Assembly (NCBI RefSeq): GCF_013433315.1
Contig: NZ_WXVV01000010.1
Span: 157,982-221,981 of the forward strand
Direction of reading: 5' to 3'
From: Pseudomonas crudilactis
Lineage (GTDB): Bacteria > Pseudomonadota > Gammaproteobacteria > Pseudomonadales > Pseudomonadaceae
DNA length: 64,000 nt
Shown: positions 7,606 through 17,412 of the stretch, piece after piece
Numbering within the stretch: position 1 is the stretch's first letter
Layout of the letters: each line of letters begins with the position of its first letter
The notes under the pieces: generated by a model
The model's input: only the letters and a program-made list of their open reading frames with translations
What the model was told of the DNA's origin: nothing
Databases searched by the model: none
Position numbers and translations under genes: made by a program

Positions 7606-9834
7606 TCAGAGCTTCCAGTCGAGACTCAGGGTGACGGTGCGCGGGTCGCCCCAGTACACGCCGTTATAGAAACCGACGTTGTCATAGTATTTCTTGTCGA
7701 ACAGGTTGTTGACGTTCAGTGACGCCGATAGATGCCGGTCGAACTCGTAGCGCGACATCAGATTGACCACGGTGTAGGCGCTCTGGGCGATTCGCGCTTC
7801 TTCGGTGTCGCCGCCAACCGGTCGGCTCGACGTGCCATACACATCGCTTTGCCAGTTCACCGCACCGCCCACGGTCAGCGCCTGCCATTCGCCCGGCAGA
7901 CGGTACGCCGTGGAGACGCGCAACAGGTTCATCGGCTGATTGGTATTGGTGCGCTCGCTTTCGCCGTTGACCGAGTGGGTGTAGGTGTAACCGGCGGTCA
8001 TGTTCCAGCCCTGGAGGATTTCCCCGGACACTTCGGCTTCAAAGCCGTTGACCTTGTTGCCCTTGCCGCCGGATTTGTAGAACTGCTCACGAGTAACCGG
8101 ATCCGCCGGTACCGAGTTATCGAGTTCGGCGACGTTATCCTGCTTGCTCCAGAACACCGCGGTAGACAGGTTCAGGCGCTCCTCGAGCAGGCTGCCCTTG
8201 ATGCCCACTTCATAGTTTTTGCCGACCACCGGGTCGATGTATTTGCGATTCTTGTCGCGGTTGCCCTGGGGCTTGAAGATGTCGGTGTAACTCACGTACG
8301 CCGTGTATTCCGGGGTCAGGTCATACAGCAGACCGGCGTAAGGCGTCCAGACGTCGTTCTGTTTCTGGCTGGTGTAATCCACCTCGGTCACTTGCCGATT
8401 GGCGTCATAACTGTTGCTGGTACTGGACGCCTCCCAACTGCCATATCGGCTGCCGAGCACGGCGTGCAGATCATCTGTCAGGCTCAGGCGCGTGGCGATG
8501 TAGCCGGCTTTCTGGCGGGTATTGTCCTTGGAACCGGTGAGGTCGGTGACGGTGTCGCTGAATTTTGGGATGTCGCCCATGTACTTCCAGTCGCGGATGG
8601 TTCCGTAGTCCTTTGGGCGCGCACCGGCAATGGTGTACGGGGAATTCGAACGGCGCTCGGCCTCACCATAGCCGAACATCATTTCGTGCTCACGGCCCAG
8701 CAGCGAGTAGGGGCCGGAGACATTGAAGTCATACGCCTGCATTTTCTGCGTGCCGATCATGTGCGAGGTGTAGGCGAGCATGCCGCTGCGGTCCGCTGCG
8801 GGAAAACCGGCACCAGCGTAATAGACCTTGCCGTCGGTATTGCTCTCGCGGTGGGTGTACGCCGCTTTCAGGCGCCAGCCGCCGGCCAGTTGCTGATCGA
8901 GGGTGGCGAACGCGGTCTTGTCTTGCAGCGGCCAGGAACTCCACGACGTCGCCATGTTGGTCGAACGCCCCAGTCCGGCCTTGCTGCCATCGGCATTCCA
9001 GTACGGCACGGTGCCCCAGGATGAACCTTGCACATGTTTGTTCTGATAGTCGTAACCGACCGCCAGCACAGTGGAATCAGTCAGATCAGCTTCCAGCACG
9101 CCATAACCGACTTCCCGTTGCAGCGCGTATTTGTCCTTGATCGACTGATTGTCGCGATAGGCCAGCACCGTGCGTCCGCGAAGACGACCGTCGAAAGCCA
9201 ATGGCCCACCGACGTCGACGTAACTGTAGTAATTGTCGTAGCTGCCGCCACTGACCCCGGCCAGCGCCTGCCATTGCGCGGTCGGACGCTTGCGCACCAT
9301 GTTGATCGTCGCCGACGGATCACCCGCACCCGTGGTCAACCCGGTGGCACCGCGCACCACCTCGATACGGTCGTAAATGATCGTATCGGAGTCGGACTTC
9401 ATGCGATCGAAGGTGTTGAGCATCCCGTCGACTTGGAAATTGTTGATCGCATAACCACGCGACGAATAACTGACCCGATCCGAATCCAGATGCTGCACCA
9501 CCACACCGGTGGTCTGGCGCATGGCTTCGGACAATGTACCGAGCTTGAAATCATCCATTTGCTGGCGCGTGATCACCGACACCGATTGCGGGGTTTCCTT
9601 GATCGACAGATTCAGCCGCGTCGCCGTGCTCATCGCGCCAGTGGTATAGGATTCGGTGTTCTCGGTGGTCGTGCCCAGGCCTTGCGCGCTGACGTTGGTC
9701 GCGGCCAGCTCCAGCGCCGGATTGCCGGGCTGCGGCGATTTTTCGGCTTCGGCTTCAGCCAGCAGATCGGTGCTGAACGCAGCGCCGCACAGGCCTAGGG
9801 TGAGGGTCATGGAACGGGTAATGGGCGCGAACAT
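7606..9834 (-). CDS. TonB-dependent siderophore receptor (FhuE-like)
   Basis: 742-aa outer-membrane receptor. A signal peptide is followed by a TonB-box-like region, a plug domain (KETPQSVSVITRQQMDD, then RGYAINNFQVDGM) and a 22-strand barrel that ends with the typical ...TVTLSLDWKL and C-terminal aromatic/hydrophobic pattern. There is no N-terminal STN signalling domain, so it is a simple transporter rather than a FpvA-type transducer. The ATG at 9834 has AAGGAG 9 bases upstream; a TTG at 9879 in the same frame is less likely. By plug sequence it resembles ferric hydroxamate receptors such as FhuE, but the ligand is not determined. Confidence 0.9.
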   Translation of the reverse strand: MFAPITRSMTLTLGLCGAAFSTDLLAEAEAEKSPQPGNPALELAATNVSAQGLGTTTENTESYTTGAMSTATRLNLSIKETPQSVSVITRQQMDDFKLGTLSEAMRQTTGVVVQHLDSDRVSYSSRGYAINNFQVDGMLNTFDRMKSDSDTIIYDRIEVVRGATGLTTGAGDPSATINMVRKRPTAQWQALAGVSGGSYDNYYSYVDVGGPLAFDGRLRGRTVLAYRDNQSIKDKYALQREVGYGVLEADLTDSTVLAVGYDYQNKHVQGSSWGTVPYWNADGSKAGLGRSTNMATSWSSWPLQDKTAFATLDQQLAGGWRLKAAYTHRESNTDGKVYYAGAGFPAADRSGMLAYTSHMIGTQKMQAYDFNVSGPYSLLGREHEMMFGYGEAERRSNSPYTIAGARPKDYGTIRDWKYMGDIPKFSDTVTDLTGSKDNTRQKAGYIATRLSLTDDLHAVLGSRYGSWEASSTSNSYDANRQVTEVDYTSQKQNDVWTPYAGLLYDLTPEYTAYVSYTDIFKPQGNRDKNRKYIDPVVGKNYEVGIKGSLLEERLNLSTAVFWSKQDNVAELDNSVPADPVTREQFYKSGGKGNKVNGFEAEVSGEILQGWNMTAGYTYTHSVNGESERTNTNQPMNLLRVSTAYRLPGEWQALTVGGAVNWQSDVYGTSSRPVGGDTEEARIAQSAYTVVNLMSRYEFDRHLSASLNVNNLFDKKYYDNVGFYNGVYWGDPRTVTLSLDWKL

Positions 9835-9951
9835 CGCAGCCGACTCCTTGTCTTCGAGGGAAAAATTCCGTTTGTTCAAAGACGAGGGGTAGGGCGGGGA
9901 TTTAGTGTCAAACGAGAAATATTGTTATTTGAAAATGTGTCGAGCATGAAA

Positions 9952-9973
9952 AAGGGGCCGGTGTCGGCCCCTT
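9952..9973 (-). terminator. Terminator of cptA
   Basis: AAGGGGCC (9952-9959) pairs with GGCCCCTT (9966-9973). On the minus strand the stem ends in TTTTT, just after the stop codon of the phosphoethanolamine transferase. Confidence 0.8.
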
Positions 9974-9979
9974 CTGGTG

Positions 9980-11728
9980 TTACTGCTGCGCGACACCCGC
10001 CGGCGCGACGTCGGGTTTCTTCGGCTTCATCAAACTGAAGTCGATCAGCGCACGCTGCTCCGTCTGGTACGGGTCGCCGATCAGCAATGGACGGGCCTTG
10101 AAGCTGTCGCTGACCAGGCTTTTGCTGTGGTCGAGTTCATCAAAACTCAAACCGGCCAGATCTGCCCAGGTGTGGATCAAGTGCGAGCTGCTGTACGGAC
10201 GATCAAGGTCAGCGGCGAAGTTCCAGTCGTGGCTTTCTTTCCACTTCGGCGACGCCCAGGCCATGAACGGAATGGTGTACATCGGCGCGGTCGGTTTGTT
10301 TTCGTTGCGGCCCAGGGTCTTGTGGCCGACCGAGTCGAAGACGTCTTCACCATGGTCGGAGAGGTACAGCAAAAAGCCGTTCGGATCGGATTTGGCATAA
10401 TCCTTGATCAGGCTCGACACGACAAAGTCGTTGTACAGCACGGCGTTGTCGTAGCTGTTGTAGGTCGGCACCTGGTCGTCACGCACGCCCGCTGGCACGC
10501 CGGTACGGTCCTGGAACTTGTCGAACGTCGGCGGATAGCGGTACTGGTAGCTCATGTGCGTGCCGAGCAAATGCACAACGATCAGTTTGCGCGGTGCCGC
10601 ATCAGTCAGGGCCTTGTTGAACGGCTCGATCACGTCGCCATCGTATTGCGCGGCGTTCTGGTTGCGGTTGTTGTTCAGGTACACCTGTTCGTCCGCCTGC
10701 TCGGAGAAGGTCGTGAGCATGGTGTTGCGCTTGGTCATGGTCTGCTGGTTGGTGATCCAGAAGGTCTTGTAACCGGCCTGTTTCATCATGCTGACCAGCG
10801 ACGGCGTCGACAGGTACAGATCCGGATGCTCTTCGTCAGCGAAGGTCAGCACTTGCTGTAAGGCTTCGATGGTATACGGGCGCGGGGTGACGACGTTGTC
10901 GAACACCGCCAGTTGATCCTTGAGCTTGTCCAGTTCCGGCGTGGTGTCGCGCTGATAGCCATAAAGGCTCATGCGCTGACGGTTGGTCGATTCGCCGATT
11001 ACCAGCACCAGGGTCTTCGGCTGATCGGCCGAGGCGTCCTTGAGGTTTTTCAGCGGCGGGATCTTGCTGACGTTATGCAGCATGCCCTGCATGTCGGCGA
11101 GGGTTTCCTGATAACGGTGATAGGCCACGACCATCTGCCATGGGACCGCCGGCTCGATACGGGTTTCGAATTTCTCGAAGCCTTGGGCGAAGGTGCCCAT
11201 ACGCATCGTTTGTTTGACCAGCGGATAACCGATTACGGCAATCAGGATGGCCATCGCCGCGACGAATGCACGGCCACGGGGCATGTACACCGGGCGCAGG
11301 CGAGTCCACAGGAAGTAAGCGAATGCGGTATGCGCGAGGAACGCCGGCACCATCCACCAGGCAAAGTACTGGGTCATGTACTCGCCGGCTTCAGAGATGT
11401 TCGACTCGAACATGATGAAGATCACGCTCTGGGAGAATTCCTGCTCATAGATGAAGAAGTAGCCCAGGCTGGCCATCGAGCAGGCCCACAGCACCACGCC
11501 GATGATGGCGGCGAGCAGTTTGGTGCGTTTGGGGAACAGCAGCATCGGCGCCAGCCAGATCGCGCTCATGACGAACGCCTGACGGAACCCGGTGAAGCCG
11601 GAGGTACCGGTCAGCTGGATCAGCAGTTGGGTGATACCCGAGAAGTACCAGAAGAATACAAACAGCCAGAGAAAACCGGCCCAGTCGAAACCTGTCGCAG
11701 TCGTTTTGCTGCGTTTGAACAATGCCAT
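9980..11728 (-). CDS. cptA: Phosphoethanolamine transferase CptA
   Basis: 582-aa inner-membrane protein with about five N-terminal membrane segments and a C-terminal sulfatase-like periplasmic domain. It matches E. coli CptA/EptC closely along its length: FPKRTKLLAAIIGVVLW, GESTNRQRMSLYGY (with the catalytic Thr), SRPYTIE-like TPRPYTIEALQQ, TFWITNQQTM, HLLGTH, and LSDHGEDV metal site. This family adds phosphoethanolamine to the lipopolysaccharide core. The ATG at 11728 (MALFKRS) has GGAG about 8 bases upstream; a longer frame starts at 11758. It is an independent transcription unit with its own terminator. Confidence 0.9.
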   Translation of the reverse strand: MALFKRSKTTATGFDWAGFLWLFVFFWYFSGITQLLIQLTGTSGFTGFRQAFVMSAIWLAPMLLFPKRTKLLAAIIGVVLWACSMASLGYFFIYEQEFSQSVIFIMFESNISEAGEYMTQYFAWWMVPAFLAHTAFAYFLWTRLRPVYMPRGRAFVAAMAILIAVIGYPLVKQTMRMGTFAQGFEKFETRIEPAVPWQMVVAYHRYQETLADMQGMLHNVSKIPPLKNLKDASADQPKTLVLVIGESTNRQRMSLYGYQRDTTPELDKLKDQLAVFDNVVTPRPYTIEALQQVLTFADEEHPDLYLSTPSLVSMMKQAGYKTFWITNQQTMTKRNTMLTTFSEQADEQVYLNNNRNQNAAQYDGDVIEPFNKALTDAAPRKLIVVHLLGTHMSYQYRYPPTFDKFQDRTGVPAGVRDDQVPTYNSYDNAVLYNDFVVSSLIKDYAKSDPNGFLLYLSDHGEDVFDSVGHKTLGRNENKPTAPMYTIPFMAWASPKWKESHDWNFAADLDRPYSSSHLIHTWADLAGLSFDELDHSKSLVSDSFKARPLLIGDPYQTEQRALIDFSLMKPKKPDVAPAGVAQQ

Positions 11729-11937
11729 TCGGCGCTCCAGCTCACTCGTTACAACCACCGCCGGAACATCCGTGAAGCCGACGAACGGAGGCCGTACGCG
11801 AAGGTACGGCCAGAATGGGGCGGAGTATTACGAAGAGAATGTGAAAGTTTTGTTAAGCGGCGCTTTTGCCGTGGGGCATGCGGCCAGAGGGTAGCGCGTC
11901 GGGAACAGCCGCTGCCGTTCCCGAATCAGGCGGGGGA

Positions 11938-12120
11938 TCAGGCGTGGGGATGACGCTGAACGACCGGCAAAGGTTGCGGTTGCGCACCTTGGGTCAAAAG
12001 GCGCAGCTGCGCCAGTTCCTGCTTCAACTGGTCGCGTTCGTCTTTCAACTGGCGCAATTCATCGCGACGGATTGTCACGTACAGGGTTTGTGGCGGCATT
12101 GCTGTGTGTACTGTGCCCAT
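11938..12120 (-). CDS. Small coiled-coil hypothetical protein
   Basis: 60-aa protein with a heptad-rich middle (LRQLKDERDQLKQELAQLR, about residues 22-40) and a proline-rich tail. GAGGTGA sits about 6 bases before the ATG, supporting translation. I do not recognise a domain. It faces away from gnd and probably shares the divergent intergenic region with it. Confidence 0.6.
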   Translation of the reverse strand: MGTVHTAMPPQTLYVTIRRDELRQLKDERDQLKQELAQLRLLTQGAQPQPLPVVQRHPHA

Positions 12121-12392
12121 TGCTCACCTCGCAAATGGCGTGCATCAACTGTAGGTCGTCCCGGCTTGCGGTACAGATCTACTATCGGCGCCGATTTTGA
12201 TTTCTTTTGCCTGTGAATGGAACTTTTTTATTTTTCATGGTCGGTGTGTCTTCTGCATGATTCGGGGCGTTATCAGTCTGGATCGGGCACAATGCCCGGA
12301 AACTTCATCGCAACGCTCTGGACTAACCTCCATCAGTCGCGTTGGGCTATAACCAATGACACACATTTATTTGTAGTAAGGAGCATCAGCAC

Positions 12393-13373
12393 ATGCAACT
12401 CGGGATTATTGGACTGGGCCGCATGGGCGGCAATATTGCGCGACGTCTGATGCTCAACGGTCACACCACCGTTGTTTACGACCGCAATACCGCTTTCATC
12501 GATAACCTGGTCGCCGAGGGCTCCACTGGCGTCGCCGATTTGCCGGCACTGGTTGCCGGCCTGGCCAAGCCGCGTGCGGTCTGGGTCATGCTGCCGGCCG
12601 GCGCACCCACCGAAGACACCATCAACACCCTGAGCACTCTGCTCGAAGCCGGCGACACCATCATCGACGGCGGCAACACCAACTATAAGGATGATATTCG
12701 CCGGGCCAAGACCCTGAACGAGAAGGGCCTGCACTACATCGACGTCGGCACCTCCGGCGGCGTCTGGGGCCTGGAGCGCGGCTATTGCATGATGATCGGC
12801 GGCGACGCTGAAACCGTGCAGCGCCTCGATCCGCTGTTCGCCGCACTGGCGCCGGGCATGGGTGACATCCCGCGCACCAAGGATCGCAAGTCCGACGACC
12901 ACCGCGCCGAACACGGTTACATCCACGCCGGTCCTGCCGGTGCCGGGCACTTCGTAAAGATGATTCACAACGGCATCGAGTACGGCATGATGGCCGCGTT
13001 CGCCGAGGGTTTCGACATCCTCAAGACCAAGTCCAGCGAACGCCTGCCGGAAGATCAGCGCTTTGATCTGAACGTCGCCGACATCGCGGAAGTGTGGCGC
13101 CGTGGCAGCGTGGTCTCGTCGTGGTTGCTCGACCTGACCGCCGATGCACTGGCCAGCGATCCGAAACTCGACGGCTTCTCCGGCTCCGTAGCGGACAGCG
13201 GCGAAGGTCAATGGACCATCGAAGCGGCCATGGAACAAGCGGTGCCGGTCCCGGTGCTGTCGAACTCGCTGTTCTCGCGCTACCGCTCGCGCGGCCAGGG
13301 CACCTTTGGCGACAAGATTCTATCGGCCCAGCGCTTCGGCTTCGGCGGCCACGTGGAGACACCGAAGAAATGA
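12393..13373 (+). CDS. gnd: 6-phosphogluconate dehydrogenase, decarboxylating (short form)
   Basis: 326-aa enzyme of the short GntZ/YqeC type, about 140 residues shorter than E. coli Gnd. It oxidises and decarboxylates 6-phosphogluconate to ribulose 5-phosphate. The N-terminal nucleotide site is GLGRMG (residues 7-12), and the catalytic-region GGNTNYKDD and [15 protein letters not shown] are present. The stop overlaps the start of zwf (ATGA at 13370-13373), so the two are translationally coupled. Together they make the oxidative pentose phosphate branch, minus the lactonase. Confidence 0.93.
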   Translation: MQLGIIGLGRMGGNIARRLMLNGHTTVVYDRNTAFIDNLVAEGSTGVADLPALVAGLAKPRAVWVMLPAGAPTEDTINTLSTLLEAGDTIIDGGNTNYKDDIRRAKTLNEKGLHYIDVGTSGGVWGLERGYCMMIGGDAETVQRLDPLFAALAPGMGDIPRTKDRKSDDHRAEHGYIHAGPAGAGHFVKMIHNGIEYGMMAAFAEGFDILKTKSSERLPEDQRFDLNVADIAEVWRRGSVVSSWLLDLTADALASDPKLDGFSGSVADSGEGQWTIEAAMEQAVPVPVLSNSLFSRYRSRGQGTFGDKILSAQRFGFGGHVETPKK

Positions 13374-14893
13374 CCCATACGATCCGCAGGAAATCCAAAG
13401 CAGAACCCGCACCACCGACCACGCTGTTTCTGTTCGGTGCCCACGGCGACCTGGTCAAGCGCTTGCTGATGCCGGCGCTGTACAACCTCAGTCGCGACGG
13501 CTTGCTTGACGAAAATCTGCGGATCGTTGGCGTTGATCACAACGCCATTACCGATGAGGCCTTCGCGCAGAAGCTCGAAGACTTCATCCGCACCGAAGTG
13601 GCGGCGAAGGTCGGCAAGGGTGATCAGATGCTTGATCCGGCCTTGTGGGCCAAGCTCGCCAAAGGTATCAGCTACGTCCAGGGCGACTTCCTGGACGACA
13701 GCACTTATTCCGCGCTGGCGGCGAAAATCGCCGACAGCGGCACTGGCAATGCGGTGTTCTACCTGGCCACCGCGCCGCGTTTCTTCAGTGAAGTGGTGCG
13801 CCGACTCGGCAGCGCCGGTTTGCTTGAAGAAACCCCGGAAGCGTTCAGAAGGGTGGTAATCGAGAAGCCGTTCGGCTCCGATCTGCAAACCGCCGAAGCA
13901 TTGAACGCCTGCCTGCTCAAGGTGATGTCCGAGAAGCAGATCTATCGGATCGATCATTATCTGGGCAAGGAAACCGTGCAGAACATTCTGGTCAGCCGGT
14001 TCTCCAACAGCCTGTTCGAAGCGTTCTGGAACAACCACTACATCGACCACGTACAGATCACCGCCGCCGAAACCGTCGGTGTCGAAACCCGTGGCAGTTT
14101 TTACGAACACACCGGTGCACTGCGCGACATGGTGCCCAATCACCTGTTCCAGTTGCTCGCCATGGTTGCGATGGAACCGCCGGCAGCGTTCGGCGCTGAT
14201 GCAGTGCGAGGCGAGAAGGCCAAGGTTGTTGGAGCGATCCGCCCTTGGACCACTGAAGAGGCGCGGGCCAATTCGGTACGTGGCCAATACAGCGCGGGCG
14301 AGGTTGCCGGCAAGCCTCTGAACGGTTATCGCCAAGAGCCCAACGTCGCGCCCGACAGCAGCACCGAAACCTACGTCGCCCTGAAGGTGATGATCGACAA
14401 CTGGCGCTGGGTCGGCGTGCCGTTCTACCTGCGCACCGGCAAACGCATGAGCGTGCGCGACACCGAGATCGTCATCTGCTTCAAACCGGCGCCGTACGCA
14501 CAGTTCCGTGACACCGAAGTCGACGAGTTGCAGCCGACGTACCTGCGCATCCAGATCCAGCCAAACGAAGGCATGTGGTTCGACCTGCTGGCCAAACGGC
14601 CGGGGCCGGCGTTGAACATGGCCAACATCGAACTGGGTTTTGCTTATAAAGACTTTTTCGAGATGCAGCCGTCGACCGGTTACGAAACGTTGATCTACGA
14701 CTGCCTGACCGGCGATCAGACGCTGTTTCAGCGCGCCGACAATATCGAGAATGGTTGGCGTGCGGTGCAACCGTTCCTCGACGCCTGGCAGCAGGATGCA
14801 AGTGTGCAGACCTACGCCGCCGGTGAAGACGGCCCGCAAGCTGCCGAAGACCTGCTGACTCGCGATGGTCGCGTCTGGCATGGCCTCGGATGA
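13370..14893 (+). CDS. zwf: Glucose-6-phosphate 1-dehydrogenase
   Basis: 507-aa enzyme oxidising glucose 6-phosphate to 6-phosphogluconolactone. Nucleotide-binding GAHGDLVKR is at residues 23-31 and the substrate-site RIDHYLGKE at 193-201. The start at 13370 is fixed by the 4-base overlap with gnd; the longer frame runs into gnd. Its own stop overlaps the HAD gene start by 4 bases. Pseudomonads usually carry a separate zwf next to edd/pgl/hexR, so this gnd-linked copy is probably a paralogue (inference). Confidence 0.94.
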   Translation: MTHTIRRKSKAEPAPPTTLFLFGAHGDLVKRLLMPALYNLSRDGLLDENLRIVGVDHNAITDEAFAQKLEDFIRTEVAAKVGKGDQMLDPALWAKLAKGISYVQGDFLDDSTYSALAAKIADSGTGNAVFYLATAPRFFSEVVRRLGSAGLLEETPEAFRRVVIEKPFGSDLQTAEALNACLLKVMSEKQIYRIDHYLGKETVQNILVSRFSNSLFEAFWNNHYIDHVQITAAETVGVETRGSFYEHTGALRDMVPNHLFQLLAMVAMEPPAAFGADAVRGEKAKVVGAIRPWTTEEARANSVRGQYSAGEVAGKPLNGYRQEPNVAPDSSTETYVALKVMIDNWRWVGVPFYLRTGKRMSVRDTEIVICFKPAPYAQFRDTEVDELQPTYLRIQIQPNEGMWFDLLAKRPGPALNMANIELGFAYKDFFEMQPSTGYETLIYDCLTGDQTLFQRADNIENGWRAVQPFLDAWQQDASVQTYAAGEDGPQAAEDLLTRDGRVWHGLG

Positions 14894-15711
14894 GTGACTT
14901 GCCGCAACAACCTATCCGTTTTCTGCTCAGTGACATGGACGGCACGTTGTTGCTGCCGGATCACACGTTGAGCCAGCGCACCATTGATGCGGTGCGTTCG
15001 TTGCGTGAGGCGGGCGTGTTGTTCAGTCTCGCCACCGGTCGACCACCGAAAGCCATGCTGCAGCAGATTGAAGCCCTGGGCGTAGATCTGCCGACAGCGG
15101 CGTTTAACGGTGGGACCATCGTCAATCCGGATGGCAGTTTGTTGGTCGCGCATTATCTGCCGGCCACCACCGCGCTGATTGCGCTGGCCACGTTTGCCGA
15201 TCAGCCGGATGTGGAAATCTGGGTGTTCAGCGGCGGTGACTGGCTGCTCAAGGATCCGCACGGGCCGATGGTGCCGCGCGAGCAGCATGGTCTCGGCTAT
15301 CCGCCGGTGGTGGTCGAGAGTTTCGAGCCGTATCTGGAGCGCATCGACAAGATCGTCGCGACCAGTAACAACACTGAGCTGTTGATCGAGCTTGAGGCGC
15401 GCTTGCTGCCCAAGGTCAACGGCATGGCACAGGTCTCGCGTTCGCAACCGGTGTATCTCGACGTGACCGCTCTGGAGGCCAACAAGGGCACCGCGCTGGC
15501 AACGCTGGCCGCGCATCTCGGGATCCCACTGGAACAGACAGCGGCCATCGGTGATGGCGGCAACGACCCGGCAATGTTTCATTGCGCAGGCCTGTCGATT
15601 GCGATGGGTCAGGCGGAGGAGGCTGTGAAGCGTCAGGCTGACGTGGTCACCGCGCCGAACACCGAGGATGGCGTGGCCCAGGCGATCGAGAAATACATCC
15701 TGCCTCACTGA
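14890..15711 (+). CDS. Cof-type HAD-IIB phosphatase
   Basis: 273-aa HAD hydrolase of the IIB/Cof type. Motif I is LLSDMDGTLL (about residues 12-21) and motif IV is GDGGNDPAMF (about 218-227), with the cap domain between. Such enzymes dephosphorylate sugar phosphates or cofactors. It is the third gene of the gnd-zwf operon, with an ATGA overlap, which hints at a sugar-phosphate substrate or a housekeeping role in the same pathway. The exact substrate is unknown. Confidence 0.88.
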   Translation: MSDLPQQPIRFLLSDMDGTLLLPDHTLSQRTIDAVRSLREAGVLFSLATGRPPKAMLQQIEALGVDLPTAAFNGGTIVNPDGSLLVAHYLPATTALIALATFADQPDVEIWVFSGGDWLLKDPHGPMVPREQHGLGYPPVVVESFEPYLERIDKIVATSNNTELLIELEARLLPKVNGMAQVSRSQPVYLDVTALEANKGTALATLAAHLGIPLEQTAAIGDGGNDPAMFHCAGLSIAMGQAEEAVKRQADVVTAPNTEDGVAQAIEKYILPH

Positions 15712-15729
15712 CACCACCCAAGACCAAAT

Positions 15730-15818
15730 GTAGGAGTGAGCCTGCTCGCGATAGCAATGTATCAGTCAGCATTTCCTGGGCTGACACACCGCTATCGCGA
15801 GCAGGCTCACTCCTACAG
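15730..15818. repeat. REPIN, second family
   Basis: Outer arms TAGGAGTGAGCCTGCTCGCG and CGCGAGCAGGCTCACTCCTA face each other across about 38 bases. This is a distinct REP variant (GTAGGAGTGAGC rather than GTGGGAGCGAGC). It sits between the converging HAD and nhaB genes and may help end both transcripts. Confidence 0.9.
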
Positions 15819-15835
15819 TTTTTACGCGGTGTTTG

Positions 15836-17338
15836 TCAGAGCCAGTAGCTGACGGCATACCAGCCCAACAGCCCCATCACGAAGGTGTACGGCAACGCCA
15901 TCCATACCATGCGCCCGTACGACAGGCGCACCAGCGGTGCAATCGCCGAAGTCAGCAGGAACAGGAACGCGGCCTGACCATTCGGTGTCGCCACGCTCGG
16001 CAGGTTCGTACCGGTGTTGATCGCAATCGCCAATGTCTCGAAATGCTCACGACTCATGTGCCCGGCGAGGAATGCCTGCTTCACTTCAGTGATGTAGATC
16101 GTCGCGACAAACACATTGTCACTGATTGCCGACAGCAGGCCGTTGGCAATAAACAACATGCCCGGTTGTTGCTCGACCGGTAGCGCCAGCACCCATTGAA
16201 TCAACGGCGCAAACAGCTGTTGATCGTGAATCACCGCCACCACCGCAAAAAACACCACCAGCAACGCGGTGAACGGCATGGCGTCCTTGAATGCACTGCC
16301 CAAACGGTGCTCGTCAGTGATCCCGGTAAACGCGGTGATCAACACGATCACCATCAACCCGATCAGGCCGACTTCAGCGATGTGCAAGGCCAGGCAGCCG
16401 ATCAGAATCAATGCCGCAGCGCCTTGCACCAGCAGTGCTGCGCGTTGGCGCGCCGTGCGTTCGGCATTGTCTTCGGCGGCGTAGTTGGCCAGCACGGCGC
16501 GAACATTGTCCGGCAGCAGTGTGCCGTAACCGAACCAGCGCAGTTTCTCCAGCAACACGCAGGTGACCAGACCCGCTGCCAGCACCGGCAGCGAAACCGG
16601 CGCAACCTTGGTGAAGAACTCGCCGAAGTGCCAGCCCATTTCGTGGCCGATCAACAGGTTCTGCGGTTCGCCCACCAGCGTGCACACACCGCCCAACGCC
16701 GTACCGACTGCGCCGTGCATCAACAGACTGCGCAGGAAGGCGCGGAACTGCTCCAGGTCGGCGTGATGCAGTTTCGGCAGGTTCTGGTCGTCAGCGAACT
16801 CACTGTCCTGACGCGGATCATTGCCGGACGCGACGCGGTGATAGACGGAATAAAAGCCGACCGCCGCGCTGATGATCACCGCCGTCACCGTCAGGGCATC
16901 CAGAAACGCCGAGAGAAACGCGGAAAGAAAACAGAACATCAACGCCAGCGCCGCTTTTGAACGCACGCCCAATAGCAGGCGCGAGAACAGAAACAGCAGC
17001 AGATCCTTCATGAAATAGATGCCGGCCACCATGAACATCAGCAGCAGGATCACCGGGAAGTTGTGCACCAGTTCATCGTAAAGCGCTTGCGGCGTGGTCA
17101 TCTTCAGCAGCAGCGCTTCGATCAGCAGCAAGCCGCCGGGCATCAGCGGATAACACTTGAGCGCCATCGCCAGGGTGAAGATGAATTCGATCACCAGCAG
17201 CCAGCCGGCCGCGACCGGGCCAACCGTGAACAGCACCAGCGCATTGAGGATCAGAAAACCGACGATGGTCGCCTTGTACCAGCGTGGCGATTGCCCGAGA
17301 AAATTGTGCGCGAACGCCTGGGCCATTGAACCGGACAT
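15836..17338 (-). CDS. nhaB: Na+/H+ antiporter NhaB
   Basis: 500-aa integral membrane protein of the NhaB family, with about 12 hydrophobic segments. It exchanges sodium for protons across the inner membrane. The opening ([25 protein letters not shown]) and the internal [26 protein letters not shown] and [22 protein letters not shown] are characteristic. Length is that expected for the family. A GGAG-like site precedes the ATG. Confidence 0.93.
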   Translation of the reverse strand: MSGSMAQAFAHNFLGQSPRWYKATIVGFLILNALVLFTVGPVAAGWLLVIEFIFTLAMALKCYPLMPGGLLLIEALLLKMTTPQALYDELVHNFPVILLLMFMVAGIYFMKDLLLFLFSRLLLGVRSKAALALMFCFLSAFLSAFLDALTVTAVIISAAVGFYSVYHRVASGNDPRQDSEFADDQNLPKLHHADLEQFRAFLRSLLMHGAVGTALGGVCTLVGEPQNLLIGHEMGWHFGEFFTKVAPVSLPVLAAGLVTCVLLEKLRWFGYGTLLPDNVRAVLANYAAEDNAERTARQRAALLVQGAAALILIGCLALHIAEVGLIGLMVIVLITAFTGITDEHRLGSAFKDAMPFTALLVVFFAVVAVIHDQQLFAPLIQWVLALPVEQQPGMLFIANGLLSAISDNVFVATIYITEVKQAFLAGHMSREHFETLAIAINTGTNLPSVATPNGQAAFLFLLTSAIAPLVRLSYGRMVWMALPYTFVMGLLGWYAVSYWL

Positions 17339-17412
17339 CGGTTGCTCCTTGTTTTATCGAAGCGCGCAAGTTGCCGGATGCGTTACGGAAGATCAAGTAC
17401 AGTCCGTGTTTT

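Noticed and set aside
9880..9950. Fur box before the siderophore receptor
   Set aside because: The best stretch (GAGAAATATTGTTATTTGA) matches only about half of the consensus, too weak to annotate, although iron control is likely.
13280..14881. 533-codon minus-strand frame opposite zwf
   Set aside because: The zwf frame has full family motifs; the antisense product is rich in His, Arg and Gln without recognisable domains.
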